Of a stretch of 64,000 bases of DNA, positions 38,678 to 50,686 are shown in pieces. Below the pieces are notes generated by a model, which had not been told where the DNA came from, did not search any database, and saw nothing but the letters and a program-made list of their open reading frames with translations. A program made the position numbers and the translations under genes. Every line of letters begins with the position of its first letter. Position 1 is the stretch's first letter. The stretch is from Clusia tigrina (Eukaryota > Arthropoda > Insecta > Diptera > Clusiidae), in the NCBI GenBank assembly GCA_920105625.2, contig OV050030.1, positions 248,589,889 through 248,653,888 on the forward strand. Direction: 5' to 3'.

Positions 38678-40833
38678 AAATTGACAAGAGGCTCGAGTAC
38701 TTTATTGTTGCAAAATTTCAAGGTTTTATGACGCTCCAGTAAAAAGTTACAAGCATTTGTATGTTGCAAACTTTGATAGGTGTAGGACGTACCGTATAGA
38801 AGTTAGGGCCATTTGAAGTTATATCATTGTTTGATTTGGGACCCAAGGGTAGCATAGCTTTGAGCGATAGCTTAAATTGACAAGAGGCTCGAGTACTTTA
38901 TTGTTGCAAAATTTCAAGGTTTTATGACGCTCCAGTAAAAAGTTACAAGCATTTGTATGTTGCAAACTTTGATAGGTGTAGGACGTACCGTATAGAAGTT
39001 AGGGCCATTTGAAGTTTTATTATTGTTTGATTTGGGACTCAAGGGTAGCATAGCTTTGAGCGATAGCTTAAATTGACAAGAGGCTCGAGTACTTTATTGT
39101 TACAAAATTTCAAGGTTTTATGACGCTCCAGTAAAAAGTTACAAGCATTTGTATGTTGCAAATTTTGATAGGTGTAGGACGTACCGTATAGAGGTTAGGG
39201 CCATTTGAAGTTTTATCATTGTTTGATTTGGGACTCAAGGGTAGCATAGCTTTGAGCGATAGCTTAAATTGACAAAAAGCTCGAGTACTTTATTGTTACA
39301 AAATTTCAAGGTTTTATGACACTCCAGTAAAAAGTTACAAGCATTTGTATGTTGCAAACTTTGATAGGTGTAGGACGTACCGTATAGAAGTTAGGGCCAT
39401 TTGAAGTTTTATCAGTGTTTGATTTGGGACTCAAGGGTAGCATAACTTTGAGCGATTGCTTAAATTGACAAGAGGCTCGAGTACTATATTGTTACAAAAT
39501 TTCAAGGTTTTATGACGCTCCAGTAAAAAGTTACAAGCATTTGTATGTTGCAAACTTTGATAGGTGTAGGACGTACCGTATAGAAGTTAGGGCTATTTGA
39601 AGTTTTATCAGTGTTTGATTTGGGACTCAAGGGTAGCATAACTTTGAGCGACTGCTTAAATTGACAAGAGTCTCGAGTACTATATTGTAAAAAAATTTCA
39701 AGGTTTTATGACGCTCCAGTAAAAAGTTACAAGCAGTTGTATGTTGCAAACTTTGATAGGTGTAGGACGTACCGTATAGAAGTTAGGGCTATTTGAAGTT
39801 TTATCAGTGTTTGATTTGGGATTCAAGGGTAGCATAGTTTTGAGCGATAGCTTAAATTGACAAGATGCTCGAGTACTTTATTGTTGCAAAATCTCAAGGT
39901 TTTATGACGCTCCAGTAAAGAGTTACAAGCATTTGTATGTTGCAAACTTTGATAGATGTAGGACGTACCGTATAGAAGTTAGGGCCATTTGAAGTTTTAT
40001 CATTGTTTGATTTGGGACTCAAGGGTAGCACAGCTTTGAGCGATAGCTTAAATTGACAAGAGGCTCGAGTACTTTATTGTTGCAAATTTTCAAGGTTTTA
40101 TGACGCTCCAGTAAAAAGTTACAAGCATTTGTATGTTGGAAACTTTGATAGGTGTAGGATGTACCGTATAGAAGTTAGGGCTAGTTGAAGATTTATCATT
40201 GTTTGATTTGGGACTCAAGGGTAGCATAGCTTTGAGCGATAGCTTAAATTGACAAGAGGCTCGAGTACTTTATTGTTGCAAAATTTAAAGGTTTTATGAC
40301 GCTCCAGTAAAAAGTTACAAGAATTTGTATGTTGAAAACTTTGATAGGTGTAGGACGTACCGTATAGAAGTTAGGGCCATTTGAAGTTTTATCATTGTTT
40401 GCTTTGGGACTCAAGGGTAGCATAGCTTAGAGCGATAGCTTAAATTGACAAGAGGCTCGAGTACTTTATTGTTTCAAAATTTCAAGGTTTTATGACGCTC
40501 CAGTAAAAAGTTACAAGCATTTCTATGTTGCAAACTTTGAGAGGTGCAGGACGTACCGTATAGAAGTTAGGGCCATTTGAAGTTTTATCAGTGTTTGATT
40601 TGGGACTCAAGGGTAGCACAGCTTTGAGCGATAGCTTAAATTGACAAGAGGCTCGAGTACTTTATTGTTGCAAAATTTCAAGGTTTTATGACGCTTCAGT
40701 AAAAAGTTACAAGCATTTGTATGTTGCAAACTTTGATAGGTGTATAACGTACCGTATAGAAGTTAGGGCCATTTGAAGTTTTATCATTGTTTGATTTGGG
40801 ACTCAAGGGTAGCATAGCTTTGAGCGATATCTG
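38678..40833 (+). repeat. 11-monomer tandem block, copy 2
   Basis: This copy repeats 36522-38677 marker by marker: ATATCATTG at 38821 and GTGTATAACG at 40742. Homology runs on to about 40905, where this copy has ACAAAAATTTG and the first has ACAAGCATTTG. The downstream segment at 47.9-50.1 kb has only one such block, so either the tandem event followed the 11.4-kb duplication or one copy was lost there. No gene. Confidence 0.9.
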
Positions 40834-43030
40834 AAATTGACAAGAGGCTCGAGTACTTTATTGTTGCAAAATTTCAAGGTTTTATGACGCTCCAGTAAAA
40901 AGTTACAAAAATTTGTATGTTGCAAACTTTGATAGGCGTAGGACGTACCGTATAGAAGTTAGGGCCATTTGAAGTTTTATCATTGTTTGATTTGGGACTC
41001 AAGGGTAGCATAGCTTTGAGTGATAGCTTATATTGACAAGAGGCTCGAGTACTTTATTGTTGCAAAATTTCAAGGTTTTATGACGCTCCAGTAAAAAGTT
41101 ACAAGTATTTATATGTTGCAAACTTTGATAGGTGTAGGACGTACCGTATAGAAGTTAGGGCCATTTGAAGTTTTATCAGTGTTTGATTTGGGATTCAAGG
41201 GTAGCATAGTTTTGAGCGATAGCTTAAGTTGACAAGAGGCTCGAGTACTTTATTGTTGCAAAATCTCAAGGTTTTATGACGCTCCAGTAAAAAGTTACAA
41301 GCATTTGTAAGTTGCAAACTTTAATAGGTGTAGGACGTACCATATAGTAGTTAGGGCCATTTGAAGTTTTATCAGTGTTTGATTTGGGACTCAAGGGTAG
41401 CATAACTTTAAGCGATTGCTTAAATTGACAAGAGGCTCGAGTACCATATTGTTACAAAATTTCAAGGTTTTATGACGCTCCAGTAAAAAGTTACAAGCAT
41501 TTGTATGTTGCAAACTTTGATAGGTGTAGGACGTACCATATAGTAGTTAGGGCCATTTGAAGTTTTATCATTGTTTGATTTGGGACTCAAGGGTAGCATA
41601 GCTTTGAGCGATATCTGAAATTGACAAGAGGCTCGAGTACCATATTGTTACAAAATTTCAAGGTTTTATGACGCTCCAGTAAAAAGTTACAAGCATTTGT
41701 ATGTTGCAAACTTTGATAGGTGTAGGACGTACCGTACAGAAGTTAGGGCCATTTGAAGTTTCATCAGTGTTTGATTTGGGACTCAAGGGTAGCATAGCTT
41801 AGAGCGATAGCTTAAATTGACAAGAGGCTCGAGTACTTTATTGTTTCAAAATTTCAAGGTTTTATGACGCTCCAGTAAAAAGTTACAAGCATTTGTATGT
41901 TGCAAACTTCGAGAGGTGCAGGACGTACCGTATAGAAGTTAGGGCCATTTGAAGTTTTATCATTGTTTGATTTGGGACTCAAGGGTAGCATAGCTTTGAG
42001 CGATAGCTTAAATTTACAAGAGGCTCGAGTACTTTATTGTTACAAAATTTCAAGGTATTATGACGCTCCAGTAAAAAGTTACAAGCATTTGTATGTTGCA
42101 AACTTTGATAGGTGTAGGACGTTCCGTATAGAAGTTAGGGCCATTTGAAGTTTTATCATTGTTTGTTTTGGGACTCAAGGGCCATTTGAAGGTTTATCAG
42201 TGTTTGATTTGGGACTCAAGGGTAGCATAACTTTGAGCGATTGCTTAAATTGACAAGAGGCTCGAGTACTATTTTGTAACAAATTTCAAGGGTTTATGAC
42301 GCTCCAGTAAAAAGTTACAAGCATTTGTATGTTTGCAAACTTTGATAGGTGTATGACGTACCGTATAGAAGTTAGGGCTATTTGAAGTTTTATCAGTGTT
42401 TGATTTGGGATTCAAGGGTAGCATAGTTTTGAGCGATAGCTTAAATTGACAAGATGCTCGAGTACTTTATTGTTGCAAAATCTCAAGGTTTTATGACGCT
42501 CCAGTAAAAAGTTACAAGCATTTGTATGTTGCAAACTTTGATAGGTGTAGGACGTACCGTATAGAAATTAGGGCCATTTGAAGTTTTATCATTGTTTGAT
42601 TTGGGATTCAAGGGTAGCATAGCTTTGAGCGATAGCTTAGATTGACAAGAGTCTCGAGTACTTTATTGTTAGAAAATTTCAAGGTTTTATGACGCTACAG
42701 TAAAAAGTTACAAGCATTTGTATGTTGCAAACTTTGATAGGTGTAGGACGTACCGTACAGAAGTTAGGGCCATTTGAAGTTTTAGCAGTGTTTTGTGATT
42801 CGGGACTCAAGGGTAGCACAGCTTTGAGCGATAGCTTAAATTGACAAGAGGCTCGAGTACTTTATTGTTGCAAACTTTCAAGGTTTTATGACGCTCCAGT
42901 AAAAAGTTACAAGAATTTGTATGTTGCAAACTTTGATAGGTGTAGGACGTACCGTATAGAAGTTAGGGCCATTTGAAGTTTTATCACTGTTTGATTTGGG
43001 ACTAAGGATAGCTAAGCTTTGAGCGATAGC
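40834..43030 (+). repeat. Satellite segment, right continuation of the 26.4-29.9 kb pattern
   Basis: About 40840-42310 follows 28310-29780 at an offset of 12,528 bp, with ATAGGCGTAGG, CAAGTATTTATATG, ACCATATAGTAG, AGAGGTGCAGG and ACGTTCCG. A hybrid monomer near 41570-41640 joins a GATATCTGAAATTG part to TACCATATTG. The 41-bp duplication is at 42139-42220. Instead of continuing into the inverted-repeat monomer as at 29.9 kb, the array switches near 42333 (GTTTGCAAAC, one extra T) to the GTGTATGACG series. A 199-bp monomer is at about 42785. No gene. Confidence 0.82.
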
Positions 43031-44381
43031 TTAAATTGACAAGAGGCTCGAGTACTTTATTGTTACAAAATTTCAAGCTTTTATGACTCTCCAGTAAAAA
43101 GTTATAAGCATTTGTATGTTCCAAACTTTGATAGGTGTAGGACGTACCGTATAGAAGTTAGGGCCATTTGAAGCTTTATCATTGTTTGATTTGGGACTCA
43201 AGGGTAGCATAGCTTTGAGCGATAGCTTAAATTGACAAGAGGCTCGAGTACTTTATTGTTACACGATTTCAAGGTTTTATGACGCTCCAGTAAAAAGTTA
43301 CAAGCATTTGTATGTTGCAAACTTTGATAGTGTAGGACGTACCGTATAGAAGTTAGGGCCATTTGAAATTTTATCATTGTTTGATTTGGGACTCAAGGGT
43401 AGCATAGCTTTGAGCGATAGCTTAAATTGATAAAAAGCTCGAGTACTTTATTGTTACAAAATTTCAAGGTTTTATGACGCTCCAGTAAAAAGTTACAAGC
43501 ATTTGTATCTTGCAAACTTTGATAGGTGTAGGACGTACCGTATAAAAGTTAGGGCCATTTGAAGTTTTATCAGTGTTTGATTTGGGACTCAAGGGTAGCA
43601 TAACTTTGAGCGATTGCTTATATTGACAAGAGGCTCGAGTACTATATTGTTACAAAATTTCAAGGTTTTATGACGCTCCAGTAAAAAGTTATAAGCATTT
43701 GTATGTTCCAAACTTTGATAGGTGTAGGACGTACCGTATAGAAGTTAGGGCCATTTGAAGTTTTATCATTGCTGGATTTGGGACTCAAGGGTAGCTAAGC
43801 TTTGAGCGATAGCTTAAATTGACAAGAGGCTCGAGTACTTTATTGTTGCAAAATTTCAAGGTTTATGACGCTCCAGTAAAAAGTTACAAGCATTTGTATG
43901 TTGCAAACTGTGATAGGTGTAGGACATACCGTATAGTAGTTAGGGCCATTTGAAGTTTTATCAGTGTTTGATTTGGGACTCAAGGTTAGCATAACTTTGA
44001 GCGATTGCTTAAATTGACAAGAGGCTCGAGTACTATATTGTTACAAAATTTCAAGGTTTTATGACGCTCCAGTAAAAAGTTACAAGCATTTGTATGTTGC
44101 AAACTTTGACAGGTGTAGGAAGTACCGTATAGAAATTAGGGCCATTTGAAGTTTTATCAGTGTTTGATTTAGGACTCAACGGTAGAATAGCTTTGAGCGA
44201 TATCTTAAATTGACAAGAGGCTCGAGTACTTTATTGTTGCAAAATTTCAAGGTTTTATGACGCTCCAGTAAAAAGTTACAAGCATTTGTATGTTGCAAAC
44301 TTTGATAGGTGTAGGACGTACCGTATAGAAGTTAGGGCCATTTGAAGTTATATCATTGTTTGATTTGGGACCCAAGGGTAG
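43031..44381 (+). repeat. Seven-monomer block, right copy of 33031-34365
   Basis: TTGATAAAAAGC lies at 43427, exactly 10,016 bp after 33411, and GACAGG at 44108 is the same distance from 34092. The copies part at about 44382, where this one keeps GGGTAGCATAGCTTTGAG and the left copy switches to CATAACTTCGAGCGACTGC. Private changes are GGACATACC near 43922 and GGAAGTACC near 44118. Confidence 0.83.
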
Positions 44382-45756
44382 CATAGCTTTGAGCGATAGC
44401 TTAAATTGACAAGAGGCTCGAGTACTTTATTGTTGCAAAATTTCAAGGTTTTATGACGCTCCAGTAAAAAGTTACAAGCATTTGTATGTTGCAAACTTTG
44501 ATAGGTGTAGGACGTACCGTATAGAAGTTAGGGCCATTTGAAGTTTTATCATTGTTTGATTTGGGACTCAAGGGTAGCATAGCTTTGAGCGATAGCTTAA
44601 ATTGACAAAAAGCTCGAGTACTTTATTGTTAGAAAATTTCAAGGTTTTATGACGCTCCAGTAAAAAGTTACAAACATTTGTATGTTGCAAACTTTGATAG
44701 GTGTAGGACGTACCGTATAGAAGTTAGGGCCATTTGAAGTTTTATCAGTGTTTGATTTGGGACTCAAGGGTAGCATAACTTTGAGCGATTGCTTAAATTG
44801 ACAAGAGGCTCGAGTACTATATTGTTACAAAATTTCAAGGTTTTATGACGCTCCAGTAAAAAGTTACAAGCATTTGTATGTTGCAAACTTTGATAGGTGT
44901 AGGACGTACCGTATAGAAGTTAGGGCTATTTGAAGTTTTATCAGTGTTTGATTTGGGACTCAAGGGTAGCATAACTTTGAGCGACTGCTTAAATTGACAA
45001 GAGTCTCGAGTACTATATTGTAACAAAATTTCAAGGTTTTATGACGCTCCAGTAAAAAGTTACAAGCAGTTGTATGTTGCAAACTTTGATAGGTGTAGGA
45101 CGTACCGTACAGAAGTTAGGGCCATTTGAAGTTTTAGCAGTGTTTTGTGATTTGGGACTCAAGGGTAGCACAGCTTTGAGCGATAGCTTATATTGACAAG
45201 AGTCTCGAGTACTTTATTGTTAGAAAATTTCAAGGTTTTATGACGCTCCAGTAAAAAGTTACAAGCATTTGTATGCTGCAAACTTTGATAGGTGTAGGAT
45301 GTACCGTATAGAAGTTAGGGCCATTTGAAGTTATATCATTGTTTGATTTGGGACCCAAGAATAGCATAGCTTTGAACGATAGCTTAAATTGACAAGAGGC
45401 TCGAGTACTTTATTGTTGCAAAATTTCAAGGTTTTATGACGCTCCAGTAAAAAGTTACAAGCATTTGTATGTTGCAAACTTTGATAGGTGTAGGACGTAC
45501 CGTATAGAAGTTAGGGCCATTTGAAGTTTTATCAGTGTTTGATTTGGGACTCAAGGGTAGCATAACTTTGAGCGATTGCTTAAATTGACAAGAGGCTCGA
45601 GTACTATATTGTTGCAAAATTTCAAGGTTTTATGACGCTCCAGTAAAAAGTTACAAGCATTTGTATGTTGCAAACTTTGATAGGTGTAGGACGTACCGTA
45701 TAGAAGTTAGGGCTATTTGAAGTTTTATCAGTGTTTGATTTGGGACTCAAGGGTAG
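44382..45756 (+). repeat. Satellite segment with a 787-bp local duplication
   Basis: The series GCGACTGC/AGAGTCTCG, AAGCAGTTG, 199-bp monomer (44835-45240) recurs at 45622-46027. The spacing of 787 bp equals 4 x 196 + 3, the extra 3 bases coming from the 199-bp monomer (TTTTGTGATTT). The copy at 45.3-45.4 kb has private changes such as TATGCTGC, GGATGTACC and TTTGAACGATAG. No gene. Confidence 0.84.
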
Positions 45757-47912
45757 CATAACTTTGAGCGACTGCTTAAATTGACAAGAGTCTCGAGTAC
45801 TATATTGTAACAAAATTTCAAGGTTTTATGACGCTCCAGTAAAAAGTTACAAGCAGTTGTATGTTGCAAACTTTGATAGGTGTAGGACGTACCGTACAGA
45901 AGTTAGGGCCATTTGAAGTTTTAGCAGTGTTTTGTGATTTGGGACTCAAGGGTAGCACAGCTTTGAGCGATAGCTTATATTGACAAGAGTCTCGAGTACT
46001 TTATTGTTAGAAAATTTCAAGGTTTTATAACGCTCCAGTAAAAAATTACAAGCATTTGTATGTTGCAAACTTTGATAGATGTAGGACGTACCGTACAGAA
46101 GTTAGGGCCATTTGAAGTTTTAGCAGTGTTTTGTGATTTGGGACTCAAGGGTAGCACAGCTTTGAGCGATAGCTTAAATTGACAAGAGGCTCGAGTACTT
46201 TATTGTTGCAAACTTTCAAGGTTTTATGACGCTTCAGTAAAAAGTTACAAGCATTTGTATGTTGCAAACTTTGTTAGGTGTAGGACGTACCGTATAGAAG
46301 TTAGGGCCATTTGAAGTTTTATCATTGTTTGATTTGGGACTCAAGGGTAGCATAGCTTTGAGCGATATCTTAAATTGACAAGAGGCTCGAGTACTTTATT
46401 GTTGCAAAATTTCAAGGTTTTATGACGCTCCAGTAAAAAGTTACAAGAATTTGTATGTTGCAAACTTTGATAGGTGTAGGACGTACCGTATAGAAGTTAG
46501 GGCCATTTGAAGTTTTATCACTGTTTGATTTGGGACTAAGGATAGCTAAGCTTTGAGCGATAGCTTAAATTGACAAGAGGCTCGAGTACTTTATTGTTGC
46601 AAAATTTCAAGGTTTTATGACGCTCCAGTAAAAAATTACAAGCATTTGTATGTTGCAAACTTTGATAGTGTAGGACGTACCGTATAGAAGTTAGGGCCAT
46701 TTGAAGTTTTATCTTTGTTTGATTTGGGATTCAAGGGTAGCATAGCTTTGAGCGATAGCTTAAATTGACAAGAGGCTCGAGTACTTTATTGTTACAAAAT
46801 TTGAAGGTTTTATGACTCTCCAGTAAAAAGTTATAAGCATTTGTATGTTCCAAACTTTGATAGGTGTAGGACGTACCGTATAGAAGTTAGGGCCATTTGG
46901 GACTCAAGGGTAGCATAGCTTTGAGCGATAGCTTAAATTGACAAGAGGCTCGAGTACTTTATTGTTACACGATTTCAAGGTTTTATGACGCTCCAGTAAA
47001 AAGTTACAAGCATTTGTATGTTGCAAACTTTGATAGTGTAGGACGTACCGTATAGAAGTTAGGGCCATTTGAAGTTTTATCATTGTTTGATTTGGGACTC
47101 AAGGGTAGCATAGCTTTGAGCGATAGCTTAAATTGACAAAAAGCTCGAGTACTTTATTGTTACAAAATTTCAAGGTTTTATGACGCTCCAGTAAGAAGTT
47201 ACAAGCATTTGTATCTTGCAAACTTTGATAGGTGTAGGACGTACCGTATAAAAGTTAGGGCCATTTGAAGTTTTATCAGTGTTTGATTTGGGACTCAAGG
47301 GTAGCATAACTTTGAGCGATTGCTTAAATTGACAAGAGGCTCGAGTAATATATTGTTACAAAATTTCAAGGTTTTATGACGCTCCAGTAAAAAGTTATAA
47401 GCATTTGTATGTTCCAAACTTTGATAGGTGTAGGACGTACCGTATAGAAGTTAGGGCCATTTGAAGTTTTATCATTGCTGGATTTGGGACTCAAGGATAG
47501 CTAAGCTTTAAGTGATAGCTTAAATTGACAAGAGGCTCGAGTACTTTATTGTTGCAAAATTTCAAGGTTTATGACGCTCCAGTAAAAGGTTACAAGCATT
47601 TGTATGTTGCAAACTGTGATAGGTGTAGGACGTACCGTATAGTAGTTAGGGCCATTTGAAGTTTTATCAGTGTTTGATTTGGGACTCAAGGTTAGCATAA
47701 CTTTGAGCGATTGCTTAAATTGACAAGAGGCTCGAGTACTATATTGTTACAAAATTTCAAGGTTTTATGACGCTCCAGTAAAAAGTTACAAGCATTTGTA
47801 TATTGCAAACTTTGACAGGTGTAGGACGTACCGTATAGAAATTAGCGCCATTTGAAGTTTTATCAGTGTTTGATTTAGGACTCAACGGTAGCATAGCTTT
47901 GAGCGATATCTT
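45757..47912 (+). repeat. Right copy of 34366-36521
   Basis: Two 199-bp monomers (45924, 46123), TTTGTTAGG at 46273, the 23-base deletion at about 46900, AAAAGGTTAC near 47584 and TTAGCGCC near 47842 all sit 11,391 bp from their partners. Private changes are few, for example TTTATAACGC near 46025, GTAAGAAGTT near 47192 and TTTAAGTGATAG near 47508. Confidence 0.88.
46885..46915 (+). repeat. 23-base deletion monomer, second copy
   Basis: This is the same CCATTTGGGACTC junction as at about 35509, at the segmental offset of 11,391 bp. It shows inheritance of the deletion and not a second independent event. Confidence 0.88.
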
Positions 47913-50686
47913 AAATTGACAAGAGGCTCGAGTACTTTATTGTTGCAAAATTTCAAGGTTTTATGACGCTCCAGTAAAAAGTTACAAGCATTTGTATGTT
48001 GCAAACTTTGATAGGTGAAGGACGTACCGTATAGAAGTTAGGGCCATTTGAAGTTATATCATTGTTTGATTTGGGACCCAAGGGTAGCATAGCTTTGAGC
48101 GATAGCTTAAATTGACAAGAGGCTCGAGTACTTTATTGTTGCAAAATTTCAAGGTTTTATGACGCTCCAGTAAAAAGTTACAAGCATTTGTATGTTGCAA
48201 ACTTTGATAGGTGTAGGACGTACCGTATAGAAGTTAGGGCCATTTGAAGTTTTATCATTGTTTGATTTGGGACTCAAGGGTAGCATAGCTTTGAGCGATA
48301 GCTTAAATTGACAAGAGGCTCGAGTACTTTATTGTTACAAAATTTCAAGGTTTTATGACGCTCCAGTAAAAAGTTACAAGCATTTGTATGTTGCAAACTT
48401 TGATAGGTGTAGGACGTACCGTATAGAGGTTAGGGCCATTTGAAGTTTTATCATTGTTTGATTTGGGACTCAAGGGTAGCATAGCTTTGAGCGATAGCTT
48501 AAATTGACAAAAAGCTCGAGTACTTTATTGTTACAAAATTTCAAGGTTTTATGACACTCCAGTAAAAAGTTACAAGCATTTGTATGTTGCAAACTTTGAT
48601 AGGTGTAGGACGTACCGTATAGAAGTTAGGGCCATTTGAAGTTTTATCAGTGTTTGATTTGGGACTCAAGGGTAGCATAACTTTGAGCGATTGCTTAAAT
48701 TGACAAGAGGCTCGAGTACTATATTGTTACAAAATTTCAAGGTTTTATGACGCTCCAGTAAAAAGTTACAAGCATTTGTATGTTGCAAACTTTGATAGGT
48801 GTAGGACGTACCGTATAGAAGTTAGGGATATTTGAAGTTTTATCAGTGTTTGATTTGGGACTCAAGGGTAGCATAACTTTGAGCGACTGCTTAAATTGAC
48901 AAGAGTCTCGAGTACTATATTGTAACAAAATTTCAAGGTTTTATGACGCTCCAGTAAAAAGTTACAAGCAGTTGTATGTTGCAAACTTTGATAGGTGTAG
49001 GACGTACCGTATAGAAGTTAGGGCTATTTGAAGTTTTATCAGTGTTTGATTTGGGATTCAAGTTTAGCATAGTTTTGAGCGATGGCTTAAATTGACAAGA
49101 TGCTCGAGTACTTTATTGTTGCAAAATCTCAAGGTTTTATGACGCTCCAGTAAAGAGTTACAAGCATTTGTATGTTGCAAACTTTGATAGATGTAGGACG
49201 TACCGTATAGAAGTTAGGGCCATTTGAAGTTTTATCATTGTTTGATTTGGGACTCAAGGGTAGCACAGCTTTGAGCGATAGCTTAAATTGACAAGAGGCT
49301 CGAGTACTTTATTGTTGCAAAATTTCAAGGTTTTATGACGCTCCAGTAAAAAGTTAGAAGCATTTGTATGTTGGAAACTTTGATAGGTGTAGGATGTACC
49401 GTATAGAAGTTAGGGCTAGTTGAAGATTTATCATTGTTTGATTTGGGACTCAAGGGTAGCATAGCTTTGAGCGATAGCTTAAATTGACAAGAGGCTCGAG
49501 TACTTTATTGTTGCAAAATTTAAAGGTTTTATGACGCTCCAGTAAAAAGTTACAAGAATTTGTATGTTGAAAACTTTGATAGGTGTAGGACGTACCGTAT
49601 AGAAGTTAGGGCCATTTGAAGTTTTATCATTGTTTGCTTTGGGACTCAAGGGTAGCATAGCTTAGAGCGATAGCTTAAATTGACAAGAGGCTCGAGTACT
49701 TTATTGTTTCAAAATTTCAAGTTTTTATGACGCTCCAGTAAAAAGTTACAAGCATTTGTATGTTGCAAACTTTGAGAGGTGCAGGACGTACCGTATAGAA
49801 GTTAGGGCCATTTGAAGTTTTATCAGTGTTTGATTTGGGACTCAAGGGTAGCACAGCTTTGAGCGATAGCTTAAATTGACAAGAGGCTCGAGTACTTTAT
49901 TGTTGCAAAATTTCAAGGTTTTATGACGCTTCAGTAAAAAGTTACAAGCATTTGTATGTTGCAAACTTTGATAGGTGTATAACGTACCGTATAGAAGTTA
50001 GGGCCATTTGAAGTTTTATCATTGTTTGATTTGGGACTCAAGGGTAGCATAGCTTTGAGCGATATCTGAAATTGACAAGAGGCTCGAGTACTTTATTGTT
50101 GCAAAATTTCAAGGTTTTATGACGCTCCAGTAAAAAGTTACAAAAATTTGTATGTTGCAAACTTTGATAGGCGTAGGACGTACCGTATAGAAGTTAGGGC
50201 CATTTGAAGTTTTATCATTGTTTGATTTGGGACTCAAGGGTAGCATAGCTTTGAGTGATAGCTTATATTGACAAGAGGCTCGAGTACTTTATTGTTGCAA
50301 AATTTCAAGGTTTTATGACGCTCCAGTAAAAAGTTACAAGTATTTATATGTTGCTAACTTTGATAGGTGTAGGACGTACCGTTAAGAAGTTAGGGCCATT
50401 TGAAGTTTTATCAGTGTTTGATTTGGGATTCAAGGGTAGCATAGTTTTGAGCGATAGCTTAAGTTGACAAGAGGCTCGAGTACTTTATTGTTGCAAAATC
50501 TCAAGGTTTTATGACGCTCCAGTAAAAAGTTACAAGCATTTGTAAGTTGCAAACTTTAATAGGTGTAGGACGTACCATATAGTAGTTAGGGCCATTTGAA
50601 GTTTTATCAGTGTTTGATTTGGGACTCAAGGGTAGCATAACTTTGAGCGATGGCTTAAATTGACAAGAGGCTCGAGTACCATATTG
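47913..50686 (+). repeat. Single 11-monomer block plus continuation
   Basis: ATATCATTG at 48056 lies 11,391 bp from 36665 and 9,235 bp from 38821. The part after about 50068 follows the second block's continuation (40834-41451) at the 9,235-bp offset. Markers are ATGACACTCC near 48552, TTGGAAAC near 49371, GCTAGTTGAAGATTTA at 49415, TTGAAAAC, GTGTATAACG near 49977, GAGTGATAGCTTATATTG near 50252 and CAAGTATTTATATG near 50337. It stops abruptly at 50686 inside TACCATATTG. No gene. Confidence 0.86.
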
